A stretch of DNA of 64,000 bases from Heterobasidion occidentale (GCA_039111635.1 JBCAQO010000002.1:806001-870000), one strand, 5' to 3'; shown: positions 54,649 through 64,000, numbered from the stretch's first letter. Numbers and translations: made by a program. The notes: generated by a model not told the origin, from the letters alone.

Positions 54649-57185
54649 ATACCCCCTTCCTAGGTCCCAACTCCTGAGGGGACTACTCGCTTGAGCAGAA
54701 ACAACCTTCATCGTCATTCCACAGACAATTGCTTTCTGGTCGTCAAATAGATTGGGATGCGTCTTCCCAATATCGCTTCGTTTTCTGGGGCGAAGACCGA
54801 CCTACGTCGTTTACAACGCCTAGGAGTTTTCCATCTCCGTTGAGCTGTTTGGTCCAGGCTTTTAGCAACATCAGCCACAATATTGCGTCGCCCTCGGTGT
54901 TCTTCCTTCACCGTACGTTTTGTGTGAGTACACTCCTAGAGTCAATAGGCAGCTACTCGACCAGGGCTCCCTGGTAGGTTTGATGAGCCAGTGTCATCTG
55001 GCGACGATGCAGAAAGGTGTCGTGCGAATGATTATGAGATGAAATAGAAACTCGTCTGTGGATGGGTGTGTGTCGTTCTTCTTCAAAATACCGAAGGCCA
55101 TGCTTCAGTGTTTCCAGGATAGATCTTCATCTCCTTGATCTCCGGTATCGAGGGGGACTCCAGGTGTGTGGGTTGATCGCTTTACAAAGGCTTAGGCCCA
55201 CCAACCTATCAAGAGTGAACATTGCTCTTGACTTGTTTTGAGTCCGGCAAGACCCCTTTGAAGATCCCTAACTCTGTCAGCCCCATACGGTGGCCCGTCC
55301 TGGTTAGAGATTGAGTGTTCGTCCAGAGTTTGTTTTTCACAAGGGAGCGAGCATACAGCCGCGCTCCGCGTATTGAACACGAGGTAAGGACTTTGAAGAA
55401 TAGACTTTGAACCCCATGGTGTCTTGAATAGACCATGGTATCCACTTTGACGGTAATTATTGCGGGGTCAGCGTAAGGTATGTCCTGGTAGTTTAGCGTC
55501 GTGCCGGACGTCCGTAGTTTTGCGTCTTTGCGGACGTCGGCTAGTTTATCCTTAAGTCGTCGCGGACTGAGGCTAGTTTATACAGAAGTCGTTGCGGACT
55601 GCCCTGCTAGTTTAAACCAAGGTCGTTGCGGACCTATCCATCTTCCAACGTAGGAGTACCTGTAAACAAGATGGTAGACCATTTCTGTGCGCCGGAACAT
55701 TCATCGGTGATGCACATAGGGCCCTAGACCAAGTACAGCCATCTTGACAGGGTTCCCATTGAGGAAGGATGGTGACGGTTTATACTATATCAAACCGGAT
55801 AACTTCTAGAGTTGCGAGAATAGACTTTTAGGCCTATTTTGACACAACTCACATGGCCCTGTAGACAGAAGGGCAGCTCAGTTTATCGTCATGAAGGACG
55901 GCAACTAGTTTATAGTCATTGCGGATGTCCGCTATCGCCTGGCTTGAACCTCCCGAGCCTCGATAGATTTAATCCTCCGGGGCGAGGGTAGTTTAAGGTC
56001 ATTTCGGACTATTGCAGCTAGAGGCGGTAATTCTAGCTCCAATACGATCCCTAGAGCAAGGGATAATAGTTTATCGTCATTGCGGACTAGATTAACATCG
56101 TGGTGTCAACAACAATGTCAATCAACATCTCCTGTGCTGAAAGGAGTGGTAGTTTTACATCATTGCGGATGTAGCAGTGTCAAAACATATCTCATGTTTG
56201 GACACTGCTCACAACCCTGTAAGGAAAGGGTGATCCCAGTTTAACGCCATGGAGGGCGTTCGTAGTTTACCGTCATTGCGGACGTCCCAAACACGAGGCA
56301 CGATCCCAGTTGCCTCTTGACTGGCCCTTGAAGCGGAATCCTTGCTTCGGACTTCAAGGATAGAATGGGAGCGCCATGGAGTAGTCGTGGTCTCGTCCTC
56401 GGAAGATCGACAACCCGCTCCATGTCCCCAAACCCCTCGCACGGAATTGAACCGTGTCGACCCCATATTCTTTTACTGTAGGGCGTATGGAATATGGAAG
56501 CGCCTCGACCTAGTCGGCAGGGTTCTGCAACGGTGGAGGCCCTCCCTTCCACCGTCTGCCAGAATACAACCACGCTCCGAGGGTCTTGGTAGCTTTAGCG
56601 TCGTTCCGGACGATAACTAGTTTATCGTCATTGCGGACCAAGCCTTCCGTAGTTTTACATCGTTGCGGATGTATTTTCTCCGTTTTGGGTTACTAATGGA
56701 GTGCGGCCATTAGTTCCTGCATCGCAGATAGGGCCCCCTAATGCGGAAACGACCCTGTAAAACCGGAGATCCAAAGTGGGACGTCCAAAACACCTGTCAG
56801 ACCTTGACAGTGAGGTTGGTCCACCGTTCCCCAGCGGCGAACATGCAACACGATTTCCCACCAATATTCATGCATCATTCATGTACCAGTACCAAGGTTA
56901 TGTTGTGAATCCTAAGGGCCTCCTAATGCGGAAAGGGCCCTGTAAAACTGGGGATCCAAGCGGGACGCCCGATTCGCTTGTCAGAATACCTCTTGACAAC
57001 GAGAGTGTTAGATGCTTGTCCTTGTCTTGAGACCGGAGGGTTGCAACGCAAAATGGTCAGGTACTTCCCCTGCCTTCTTATCTTTTCACAGTTTAACGTC
57101 ATGCAGGACGTTCGTTCCGGTGTCCTGTGCGTGAAACCGGTACCTGTGGTGCGGAGGGTCCTTTCCTCTCCGCCACCGTGTTAAA
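54649..57185 (-). repeat. Family A 3' noncoding region with about sixteen repeat units and hairpins
   Basis: No gene. On the plus strand, units reading TAGTTTA, 2-5 nt, GTCATTGCGGAC begin at 55489, 55515, 55542, 55574, 55608, 55880, 55906, 55989, 56067, 56150, 56238, 56262, 56590, 56618, 56650 and 57089. Many follow a small hairpin: GCCCT/AGGGC near 55857, CCTC/GAGG near 55972, AGCTAGA/TCTAGCT at 56016-56038, ATCCCT/AGGGAT at 56047-56064, CTCC/GGAG near 56130, and ACCCT/AGGGT near 56215. The same order is seen in the truncated copy at 738-2971. Confidence 0.8.
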
Positions 57186-57194
57186 AGCTAGGGG

Positions 57195-58157
57195 TTAGAC
57201 TGTAGCCCAGACATATTCTGTCTGGGTGGATGCGTCTCGACTACTTGTAGCCGGTATCGCTCTGCTGGCTTCGTCCCATGGTTGGACGCGGAATGGGTCA
57301 ATCCGAACGGGACGGACAGGATGGGAGGAGTGTCTTGTATCGGTGCGCGATATGAGGGCGGGTAGGAGCTCCAGATTGATGAAGGAGGAGAACTCGTCCG
57401 GGTGAATGAGTAGGGCGTAAGCCCCATTATTTCCTCGGGCGTACCAGGAGGCGGCCCTATGATCATCTGCGTAGGCCAGAAGCCTGACCTGGTCGCTCGC
57501 GTTAGCGAGGCGTCGGGGTATGTCGTCGCTCTCGCTCCCTGGTTGCCCTGCGAAGAAGTTAGCGAGCCTTTGTAAGGCTAGCGCTGTGGCCATCTGAATT
57601 ACCGCGGAGATGGTGGTGCGCTGGAGCAGTGCGTCTCCTAGCCCTTCCAGCTCTCCGGGGTGCAGATCTCCACTACTGGTAGGGGGTCCTCTGGTCCTGG
57701 TAGTCGATGCACCAGCCGTTGCTGGTTCTTGTATACCTCTCTCAGCAACTGTAGGCAGTTCAAGGTCCGCAGGGTTTCCCGGTCTTCTTCCGCCTCTCGT
57801 TTCCTGCCTTGCGTTTCCTTGAGCCAGCGTTGTCGTCGGTCGCGGAGGCGTTGACGGAGTAGGTCTTCCTTCTTCCTGGTGTCCTTCATCGTGCTCGTCA
57901 TGAGTTCTCTCAAGCCTGGATGAGGCTCGGGGACTCGTTCGATCTTCGATGGTGAGCGCGGCCTGGTGGACAACGATTGGTATGGAAATTCCTTCTGGAG
58001 TCGCTGGGCGGCTGCCTCGGCTAGGGCGTCCAGTGTCGGGGTTGGCCACGGCCAGAATGATGTCTGGTGAGGGGTTTCTTGAAGGGGAGGAGGTAGTTCC
58101 GTCATTGATGAGCATGGCACGTTCAGGGGAGTAATCAAGGGAGGAGTGGTCGGACAT
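57195..58157 (-). CDS. ORF3 of family A, unknown function, 320 aa
   Basis: ATG 58157 (MSDHSSLDYSPERAMLINDG) to 57195, intact. The first 170 residues are Pro/Ser/Thr/Arg-rich and look disordered. The C-terminal part is folded-looking (QMATALALQRLANFFAGQPG, ASWYARGNNGAYALLIHPDE). There is no zinc knuckle, membrane segment or protease motif. It sits after pol in the same orientation, with its own TATA box. Family B has an ORF at the same place but with a CCHC knuckle, and I see no clear sequence similarity. Confidence 0.7.
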   Translation of the reverse strand: MSDHSSLDYSPERAMLINDGTTSSPSRNPSPDIILAVANPDTGRPSRGSRPATPEGISIPIVVHQAALTIEDRTSPRASSRLERTHDEHDEGHQEEGRPTPSTPPRPTTTLAQGNARQETRGGRRPGNPADLELPTVAERGIQEPATAGASTTRTRGPPTSSGDLHPGELEGLGDALLQRTTISAVIQMATALALQRLANFFAGQPGSESDDIPRRLANASDQVRLLAYADDHRAASWYARGNNGAYALLIHPDEFSSFINLELLPALISRTDTRHSSHPVRPVRIDPFRVQPWDEASRAIPATSSRDASTQTEYVWATV

Positions 58158-58204
58158 ATACTAGTGGGAGGATTCTTGCTTCGAAAGGGGTGGGGCGTCT
58201 CCCC

Positions 58205-58213
58205 CTTTTTATA
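58205..58213 (-). promoter_or_regulatory. TATA box upstream of family A ORF3
   Basis: Sense TATAAAAAG, 56 nt before the ORF3 ATG, lying at the pol stop codon. It parallels the family B box at 11424. Confidence 0.55.
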
Positions 58214-58218
58214 CCTTT

Positions 58219-61200
58219 CTAAAGCTTAATCGCCGCAGGTCGGGGTTTGTCGGGGTAGCTTTCGTGGAATTCACGAAGCGCCTCGTCGGCCGTATCTCTG
58301 AGGAGGGCGAAGGGTTCCCAGGTGTTATCGGCTTCGGAGTATCCGACCCACTTGACAAGGTATTTCGTCCCTCGTCCCTGTCGTCTTGAATCTAGAATAG
58401 CCTCCACTTCGTAGTGTTCTTCTTCATTCAAGATCTCTGGGGCAGGTCTGGGGAAGTTCCTTCCGTGGGCCTCTGTCTCGTGATATTCCGTGAGTATGGA
58501 GGCATGAAATACCGGGTGTATCTTCCATGTCTCGGGTATTTTCAGCCGATAAACCAGAGAGCCGATTCTTTCGGTCACTGAGAAAGGGCCATATCGTCGA
58601 GGTGCCAGCTTGAATTTCGGGTGAGTCGTCCGAATGTGGGTTCCTTCTAACCAAACTTGGGTTCCTACTTCCCACTGTGGGAGTTTCCTGTGCAGGTCCC
58701 GGTCCTTGGCGTGCTGCGCTGCTATTTGTAGACTTGCAGCCGCATCTTCTTGGACTTCCTTGATTAGCTGTAAACGTTCAATTACTGCGGGCACCTTGGT
58801 CTCCAGAGCTGAGTCGACCGAATATGGTGGATTGAACCCATAAAGGATTTCAAACGGCGACTTCCCAGTGGCGGAGTGTCTTCGGGTATTGTGGGAGAAT
58901 TCTGCGAAGGGGATCAAGTCTACCCAGTTATCTTGATGGTAGTTGCAGAACACTCGCAGGAATTGCTTGATTTCTTGGTTTACCCGTTCCGTTTCTCCGT
59001 CTGTTTGGGGATGGTAAGCCGTGCTGAGGGCAGGGGTAATTCCCATTCCTTTCCATAGTTCTCTTGTGAACTTTGCTGCAAATTGAGGGCCTCTGTCAGA
59101 TACCACCTTGGTTGGTAGTCCGTATCGTTTGAACACGTTGTCCTGGAAGAGCGTTGTGGTTTCTTCGGCCGTGATTGTCTTCTTGCACGGAGTTATGACT
59201 ATCCCTTTTGACAAGCCCTGATCGACCACCACGTTTATCGAGTCGTAGCCTCTGCTTTCTGGGAGGTCTGTTACGAAGTCGGTGGAGATGAAGCGCCAAG
59301 GGGCGTTCGTGGTTTCCAATGGTTGGATCGGTGGATGGGTCCTGTGGGGCAGGTTCTTGGTGGATTGGCAGATTGCGCATCCATCCACATATTGGTGCAC
59401 GAATTTGGTCATGCTTGACCACCAATAATGGCGCTGTACCAATTCTAAGGTCTTTGCTCGGCCTGGATGTCCTGTAGCCATAGTGTCATGGTGCGTTTTG
59501 ACAATCATTCGTCGAAGGAGGTCGTCTTTCGGGACACAAATGTAACCGTCGCGTCTTGTGATGCCATCTTCATGTGTCCATTTTCCTAGGTCACCCTTCA
59601 TTGCATTTGGTCCTTTCTCCAGCAGTTTCTTGAGGGCGGCATCAACTAGCAAATCGTGTTCCGAGCGCGAGTGTCGAATAAGGGAGAGGATGTCCGAGGA
59701 TACGAGTTCCGTTGCTTTGACGTGTATGCCTTCGCTTGGCTCTACCAAAGTTTCGCTGGATTCGGTGAAAAGTCTGGACGGGAGTAGAGTCTGTGCTTTG
59801 TTATCAGATTCCACCCCCTTACTAAGATCTGGACGCCTGGACAGAGCATCGGCATGATTAGTAGTTCCAGCCTTGTAACTGAGCTGGAAGTCAAATCGGG
59901 ACAAAAACAGACTCCAGCGTGCCTGCCGCCTTGACAGGTCGCGCGCCGTCTGGAAGTGTTCTAGGTTCTTATGGTCCGTCCAGACCTCAAAGGGGTGTCG
60001 AGCGCCTTCGAGGTAGTGTTTCCAGTGCTCCAGTGCCTTGATGATGGCGAGGAGTTCGCGATCATGCACGTCGTAATTTCGTTCGGCCGGTGAGAACGAT
60101 CCTGAGAGGTATGCAACAGGATGCCAGTCGTTATCAGGTCCCTCCTGTAAGAGGACCGCACCGTATGCCGCGAGGGAAGCGTCGGTAACAAGCCGGTAGG
60201 GGCGCATCGGGTCAGGGTACAACAGGACGGGTTGACTGATGAAGGCTTCCTTCAGTCGATCAAACGCCTGTTGGCACTCCGTGGTCCAGTCCCATTTCAT
60301 ATCTTTCTTCGTGAGGTCATGCAGGGGCCGAGCGATCAAGGAGAATTTATCAATGAATCGTCGGTAGAAGTTCCCTAAGCCTAAGAAAGAGCGGATGTCG
60401 CGAACTGTGCGTGGGATGGGCCATTCCTGGATAGCCTCAATCTTCGAGTCTTCCATAGCGACGTGGTCTTTTGAGATCGTGTACCCAAGGTAGTTTAACT
60501 TTTCCTTGTGGAATTCGCACTTCTCTGGTTTGAGGTAAAGATCGTTGTCGCGTAGGATTTGGAGGACTCGTCGAAGAATCACAATGTGTTCTGCCGTGGT
60601 CTTCGTAAAGATAAGGATGTCGTCCATATATACCGCTATTTTCCGGGCCAAGATGAGTTCCTGAAAGATCATGTTCATCATGGCTTGGAAGGTTCCCGGG
60701 GAGTTACAGAGTCCAAAGAACATCACTGTGGGTTCAAAGAGCCCTAAGGGTGTGACGAAGGCTGCTTTGGATTCGTCTCCCTTTTTGATGCGTACGTTGT
60801 TATATCCCCACCGAACATCGAGCTTCGAGAACACCGTTGCGCCTTTAATAATATCCAATAGTTCTTGGATTAATGGCAGGGGGGTGACGTCTCGAATGGT
60901 GTGTTCGTTGAGGTGACGATAGTCTTGTACCGGACGGAGTTTCCCATCTTTCTTGCTTACAAAAAAGAAAGAGGCCGCGCTATGTGCTGTTGACCGACGT
61001 ATTGTTCCTCTGGAAAGGTGCTCCTTGACGAACTTCCCTAACTCATCATGCTTTTCCGGGCTCAGAGGAAATATCCGCGGGGCCTGGGGTACAAAAGATG
61101 GTTTGAGGTTTATCGCGTGGTCCCATATTGTATGTTGGGGAAGCCTCTGTGATTGTCGTTCGCTGAAGATGTCGAGGTAAGAATGATATTCTGTCGGTAC

Positions 61201-62154
61201 CCGATTTTTCAAGTCGGTGGTGTCGATTTCTTCCTCTAGGTCTTCGTCAAAGCTTGCGAACCCCGAGGGTTCTGGAGCTACCTTCCTGATGACGGGTTCT
61301 CCTGCGCTATCCATTGCGGAGGAGTTAAACGGTGTTTGCGCTTCTTCAGCGACTTTCCTTGAAGGTTCGCTCTCGGCTGCCTCTTGTTGAGCTTGACGGT
61401 GTTCCTTCCTTTCGGTTACTTGCTCCTCGAGCCATTCCCGAGCCTTGCGTTGTTGGGTTTTGTGTTCGAGCAGTTCCATGAACCGAGTTTTCCATTCCTT
61501 CGTTGGTACTTGGCCCCATTGTTCCTTGGTCCAAGTCCACGAAGGTCCTACCGGTTCTGAGACAAGATGCGGTTTCGTCCGCTGAGGAATCTTGTCACCG
61601 CGTAGTTTTGCTAGCCATGCCTTCCTGGTAGGCTCTTCCCTTGCCTTGGTAAACCCATATGGTTGTTGGCAATCTCTGGGGCACCGATCAAAGTGTACTT
61701 CACGGCGCCTCCACCCGATGGAGGGGTCGTGGTATTTCAACCAATCCGTTCCTAGGAGCATGTTGTCTTTCCCTAGATTGGTGATGAACATCTGGACGCG
61801 TTCAGTGTGAGTTCTCCCTCGTCTATCCTTGACGGTGAGATTCGCGTCTAGGCCTCGTCGAATGAGGCCTGCCTTGTTGATGGTGTCATCGACGTTGCGA
61901 ACGCGGATGGGGCGGTTTAAAGGGTAGGTGGGGAGATTGTGCTTCTGTACCCACTCTTCGTTTACCAAAATCCCTTCGCATGCTGAGTCGATGGCGGCTC
62001 TGGCTCCAGCGCTTCTTCCTCGAGTTGTCAATCGCATGTCAAGTCGAATGGGGGTAATAATGTGACTGTTCATTGCTCCGATTCGAATATATGACGGGGA
62101 ATCATACTCGAGTTTCTTCAACCTTCTCTCTTCGGCTGGTGAAGGAGAGGTCAA
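58219..62154 (-). CDS. Pol polyprotein of family A: protease, RT, RNase H, integrase, chromodomain
   Basis: A continuous frame of 1311 codons. Protease region ARAAIDSACEGIL (DSA where DSG is usual); RT with FSKLDVRWGYNNVRI and YMDDILIF; RNase H (LVTDASLAAYGAVL, DHKNLEHF); integrase zinc finger (HHDTMATGHPGR, GCAICQSTK) and catalytic residues in FISTDFVTDLPES, VVSDRGPQF and YHPQTDGETERVNQE; and a C-terminal chromodomain (YLVKWVGYSEADNTWEPF). The frame is -1 relative to gag, and the first codon listed is TTG at 62154, so it is probably made as Gag-Pol by frameshifting. All domains are present and uninterrupted. Confidence 0.93.
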   Translation of the reverse strand: MTSPSPAEERRLKKLEYDSPSYIRIGAMNSHIITPIRLDMRLTTRGRSAGARAAIDSACEGILVNEEWVQKHNLPTYPLNRPIRVRNVDDTINKAGLIRRGLDANLTVKDRRGRTHTERVQMFITNLGKDNMLLGTDWLKYHDPSIGWRRREVHFDRCPRDCQQPYGFTKAREEPTRKAWLAKLRGDKIPQRTKPHLVSEPVGPSWTWTKEQWGQVPTKEWKTRFMELLEHKTQQRKAREWLEEQVTERKEHRQAQQEAAESEPSRKVAEEAQTPFNSSAMDSAGEPVIRKVAPEPSGFASFDEDLEEEIDTTDLKNRVPTEYHSYLDIFSERQSQRLPQHTIWDHAINLKPSFVPQAPRIFPLSPEKHDELGKFVKEHLSRGTIRRSTAHSAASFFFVSKKDGKLRPVQDYRHLNEHTIRDVTPLPLIQELLDIIKGATVFSKLDVRWGYNNVRIKKGDESKAAFVTPLGLFEPTVMFFGLCNSPGTFQAMMNMIFQELILARKIAVYMDDILIFTKTTAEHIVILRRVLQILRDNDLYLKPEKCEFHKEKLNYLGYTISKDHVAMEDSKIEAIQEWPIPRTVRDIRSFLGLGNFYRRFIDKFSLIARPLHDLTKKDMKWDWTTECQQAFDRLKEAFISQPVLLYPDPMRPYRLVTDASLAAYGAVLLQEGPDNDWHPVAYLSGSFSPAERNYDVHDRELLAIIKALEHWKHYLEGARHPFEVWTDHKNLEHFQTARDLSRRQARWSLFLSRFDFQLSYKAGTTNHADALSRRPDLSKGVESDNKAQTLLPSRLFTESSETLVEPSEGIHVKATELVSSDILSLIRHSRSEHDLLVDAALKKLLEKGPNAMKGDLGKWTHEDGITRRDGYICVPKDDLLRRMIVKTHHDTMATGHPGRAKTLELVQRHYWWSSMTKFVHQYVDGCAICQSTKNLPHRTHPPIQPLETTNAPWRFISTDFVTDLPESRGYDSINVVVDQGLSKGIVITPCKKTITAEETTTLFQDNVFKRYGLPTKVVSDRGPQFAAKFTRELWKGMGITPALSTAYHPQTDGETERVNQEIKQFLRVFCNYHQDNWVDLIPFAEFSHNTRRHSATGKSPFEILYGFNPPYSVDSALETKVPAVIERLQLIKEVQEDAAASLQIAAQHAKDRDLHRKLPQWEVGTQVWLEGTHIRTTHPKFKLAPRRYGPFSVTERIGSLVYRLKIPETWKIHPVFHASILTEYHETEAHGRNFPRPAPEILNEEEHYEVEAILDSRRQGRGTKYLVKWVGYSEADNTWEPFALLRDTADEALREFHESYPDKPRPAAIKL

Positions 62155-63359
62155 GAAAAATCCTCCGCCAGGTCCACCAACATTTCCCTCGCCTTGGCCT
62201 TTCCTACTTCTTGGAAGAGCGCTCGGACGTCAGTAGTATTACTGACGGGTCCGTTACTTTGTCGTCCGTTAGGCGGTATGTAGCGCTCTCCATCGCTCTG
62301 GCGTGATCCTCCCCTTCTCGCAGAAGGGTCCTCGTGTTCCACCGAATTACCAGGTTGTGGTACCCGACGGTGGTGGCCATGAGAACTCCCCTCCTCCAGT
62401 CCTCGATGTAGTCGCGCATCGTTTCCCACCGGGGATTCTTGCTTGTCTTCATCCTCCATGTCTGCAGCGCGAGTTCGTCTACCTCCTCCGCCCATCGGCT
62501 TGCGCGGATTTCCTCGAGGCGGGGGAACGCCTCTACGAGGGGAACGGCAGTCAGACGCCCAATGCCCTAGCTTCCCACAGTTGAAACAACGAGTGGTAGG
62601 CTTGCCATCATAAGTGCGCTTCTGGCGAGCGGCATCTCTTTTTCGGGAGGCGTCAATGTCCATGTCGACTACCTGGTTGTTCATTCTGCGAGGAGCTGTG
62701 GTAGAGTTGTAGCGACGAGCTGGTTGGAGGTGAAAGCGGTTGAGGAAGTCGCTTCGGAAAGAGGTGGAGTTGGCGAGGATCGCCTTTTGAGCACTTCGGG
62801 CTCTCAGGCGTCCGTCTATTTCACAGGCAGTGTTGACCCAGTCTTGGATTGTGTCTTTCGGCGGGGTTTCTTTGTCATAGATTTTGTCCATGACCCTCGG
62901 ATCGAGCCCCCTCTGGAAGTAAGGAACTTGTTCCTTGTCGGTGATGTCGGCGTCGGCGGCTATAAGGATGAATTGGTTTGAATATTCATCCACCGTCATC
63001 TTCCCCTGAGAGAAAGACATGAGGGCGCTTCGGGCCTTGTCCGTGAGGTTCGTTTCCTTGAACTGGAGTTTAAATTTGTTAAGGAAATTGTCCCAAGTTC
63101 CTACGGTTTTAGGCGGGGTCGCCCCTACTGTCTTCTTTAGGAAGCTTTCTGCCCATACGCCGGCCGTTCCATATCTCATGCAAGAGAGAGCGAGGGAAAC
63201 CTTGTCCGTATCCGTCTTGTATCGGTCTGATTCTGTTGTGAAAAGGAGGAGGCAATTCATAATGAATTTCTGTGATTGTGTTCGGTCCCCTTCGAAGTTA
63301 TCAGGGAGTTTGAGCTTGCCCCTTCCCGACGAGGCGGGGGGGTCTGTAGGGTTTGACAT
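62151..63359 (-). CDS. Gag of family A
   Basis: First ATG of the frame at 63359 (MSNPTDPPASSGRGKLKLPD); 402 codons, ending at TGA 62153-62151. The capsid-like region has NFLNKFKLQFKETNLTDKAR and FQRGLDPRVMDKIYD; the zinc knuckle is CFNCGKLGHWASDC. A U5 run (plus-strand A5 at 62156-62160) lies just before the stop, where the pol frame is open in -1. The same frame is open without an ATG for another 120 or so codons upstream to about 63740 (acidic and aromatic, WAWDEIAEDWVEPPQY). Confidence 0.9.
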   Translation of the reverse strand: MSNPTDPPASSGRGKLKLPDNFEGDRTQSQKFIMNCLLLFTTESDRYKTDTDKVSLALSCMRYGTAGVWAESFLKKTVGATPPKTVGTWDNFLNKFKLQFKETNLTDKARSALMSFSQGKMTVDEYSNQFILIAADADITDKEQVPYFQRGLDPRVMDKIYDKETPPKDTIQDWVNTACEIDGRLRARSAQKAILANSTSFRSDFLNRFHLQPARRYNSTTAPRRMNNQVVDMDIDASRKRDAARQKRTYDGKPTTRCFNCGKLGHWASDCRSPRRGVPPPRGNPRKPMGGGGRRTRAADMEDEDKQESPVGNDARLHRGLEEGSSHGHHRRVPQPGNSVEHEDPSARRGGSRQSDGERYIPPNGRQSNGPVSNTTDVRALFQEVGKAKAREMLVDLAEDFS

Positions 63360-63818
63360 AATGTTTCGGGTGTTAATCGGTGTTTGAATATCCGAGGATT
63401 TGGACTCGGATGTTCCTTCTTCTTCTTCCAATGTGTCCGGGATTTCCGGTTCGGGGTTTCTGTACTGGGGTGGCTCTACCCAGTCTTCTGCTATTTCGTC
63501 CCAAGCCCACTCAGCTTCTGTTTCGTCTTCTCTTGTGAAGAAGTATCGTCCTTCTCGGTACGAGCAGTTATCAAAGTTTGGGGGTGCTGGTCGATTGGTG
63601 TCGGAGTAATACCAGCGGTTTTCTCTTTGATGGATAGGACGATTATTCTGTCGAAGTTGGTTATGGGTTCGTCTAGTGCCTGGTGGGAATCCTAGGCCTA
63701 GGTCTTGCTCCAGGGTGTGTGAAGTAACGCTCTTCGGTGGGGGTCAATGCCACCGATGAGGGTTATGAGAAAGAGTGTGGCAGCAAGCAGAGTGTGGTGC
63801 AAGGTAGGGGCAAAAGCG

Positions 63819-63828
63819 AGTCTATTCT
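63819..63828 (-). promoter_or_regulatory. Family A primer binding site, self-priming type
   Basis: In the sense direction the LTR end is followed by CT and then AGAATAGACT. The reverse complement AGTCTATTCT occurs in the LTR at 54233-54224, 34 nt after the TATA box. Same layout as family B. Confidence 0.7.
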
Positions 63829-63830
63829 AG

Positions 63831-64000
63831 TGTTATGAACTGCTCGTTCAGTAACCCAAGAGTAACAGGTTCTTCCCTAGGTCGCACAATGGACTGAGTG
63901 GTGGGCGAAGTCTCGACTGTATCAGACGATAATACAGGAGGGGATAATAGTTGGCTCTAAGAATCCTGTATGTGTAGATACAGGGGGAACAAAGAGAATA
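63831..64000 (-). mobile_element. Family A 5' LTR, cut by the window edge
   Basis: 170 bases identical to the start of the LTR at 54060. Confidence 0.93.

Larger units (their letters stand above)
54060..64000 (-). mobile_element. Family A Ty3/gypsy chromovirus, apparently intact, runs off the window
   Basis: Minus-strand element with its 3' LTR at 54060-54648, a long 3' noncoding region, ORF3, pol, gag, primer site and 5' LTR (63831 onward). The 170 visible bases of the 5' LTR are identical to the 3' LTR, indicating recent insertion. The left flank is GGAAG (54055-54059); the right target duplication is outside the window. Confidence 0.93.

Noticed and set aside
54649..57185. Host genes within the family A 3' region
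   Set aside because: The short frames there conflict with the repeated noncoding units and are not conserved in the copy at 738-2971.

Overview
The window is nuclear DNA from a filamentous basidiomycete, most likely an Agaricomycete. Genes have many 45-60 nt introns with GT..AG borders. The gene content includes FunK1-type fungal kinases, a KDZ (Kyakuja/Dileera/Zisupton) DNA transposon with an RTC4-domain passenger gene, and chromodomain Ty3/gypsy elements. There is no prokaryotic or organellar signal. Most of the 64 kb is mobile DNA or host genes damaged by it.

Layout. 159-2971 is the 3' part of a minus-strand Ty3/gypsy element (family A), carrying a solo A LTR with a perfect target duplication. 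2972-14010 is a decayed full-length Ty3/gypsy element (family B, plus strand), with a solo A LTR nested in its 5' LTR. 14.2-20.6 kb holds a small multi-exon gene, half of a direct segmental duplication (copy 1, 15.3-18.2 kb) and a nucleotidyltransferase-like gene. 20.7-21.6 kb holds a V-ATPase gene fragment and a C2H2 zinc-finger ORF. 21661-30137 is a KDZ transposon with terminal inverted repeats and an 8-bp target duplication. Its transposase gene is split by one solo LTR and a passenger gene by another; a second passenger (RTC4 domain) is intact. 30.1-34.5 kb is gene-poor. 34.6-37.5 kb is copy 2 of the segmental duplication. 37.9-47.3 kb is an inverted repeat of two FunK1 genes flanking a V-ATPase subunit a gene that has two Trp-to-stop changes. 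47.6-52.5 kb is a gcn5 acetyltransferase gene broken by two different TIR elements and by frameshifts. 52.9-53.7 kb is a pyrimidine-rich minisatellite plus the end of a gene cut by the next element. 54060-64000 is a young family-A element on the minus strand with open gag, pol and third ORF, running off the right edge.

The most interesting signals concern the two Ty3 families. Both have LTR|CT|10-nt primer sites complementary to a 10-mer 33-34 nt downstream of a TATA box in their own LTR, as in Tf1/sushi self-priming. Both carry a third ORF after pol, preceded by a TATA box 56-57 nt upstream of its ATG. Both have a U5 run at the gag stop where pol is in the -1 frame. Family A also has a long 3' noncoding region built from about sixteen copies of a TAGTTTA..GTCATTGCGGAC unit, many preceded by small hairpins, one of which shows compensatory base changes between copies.

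The essential-type genes gcn5 and V-ATPase subunit a are both non-functional here. Either intact copies exist elsewhere (second haplotype or ancestral locus), or this is a decaying duplicated segment. All function calls are from motif reading by eye; no database search was possible.
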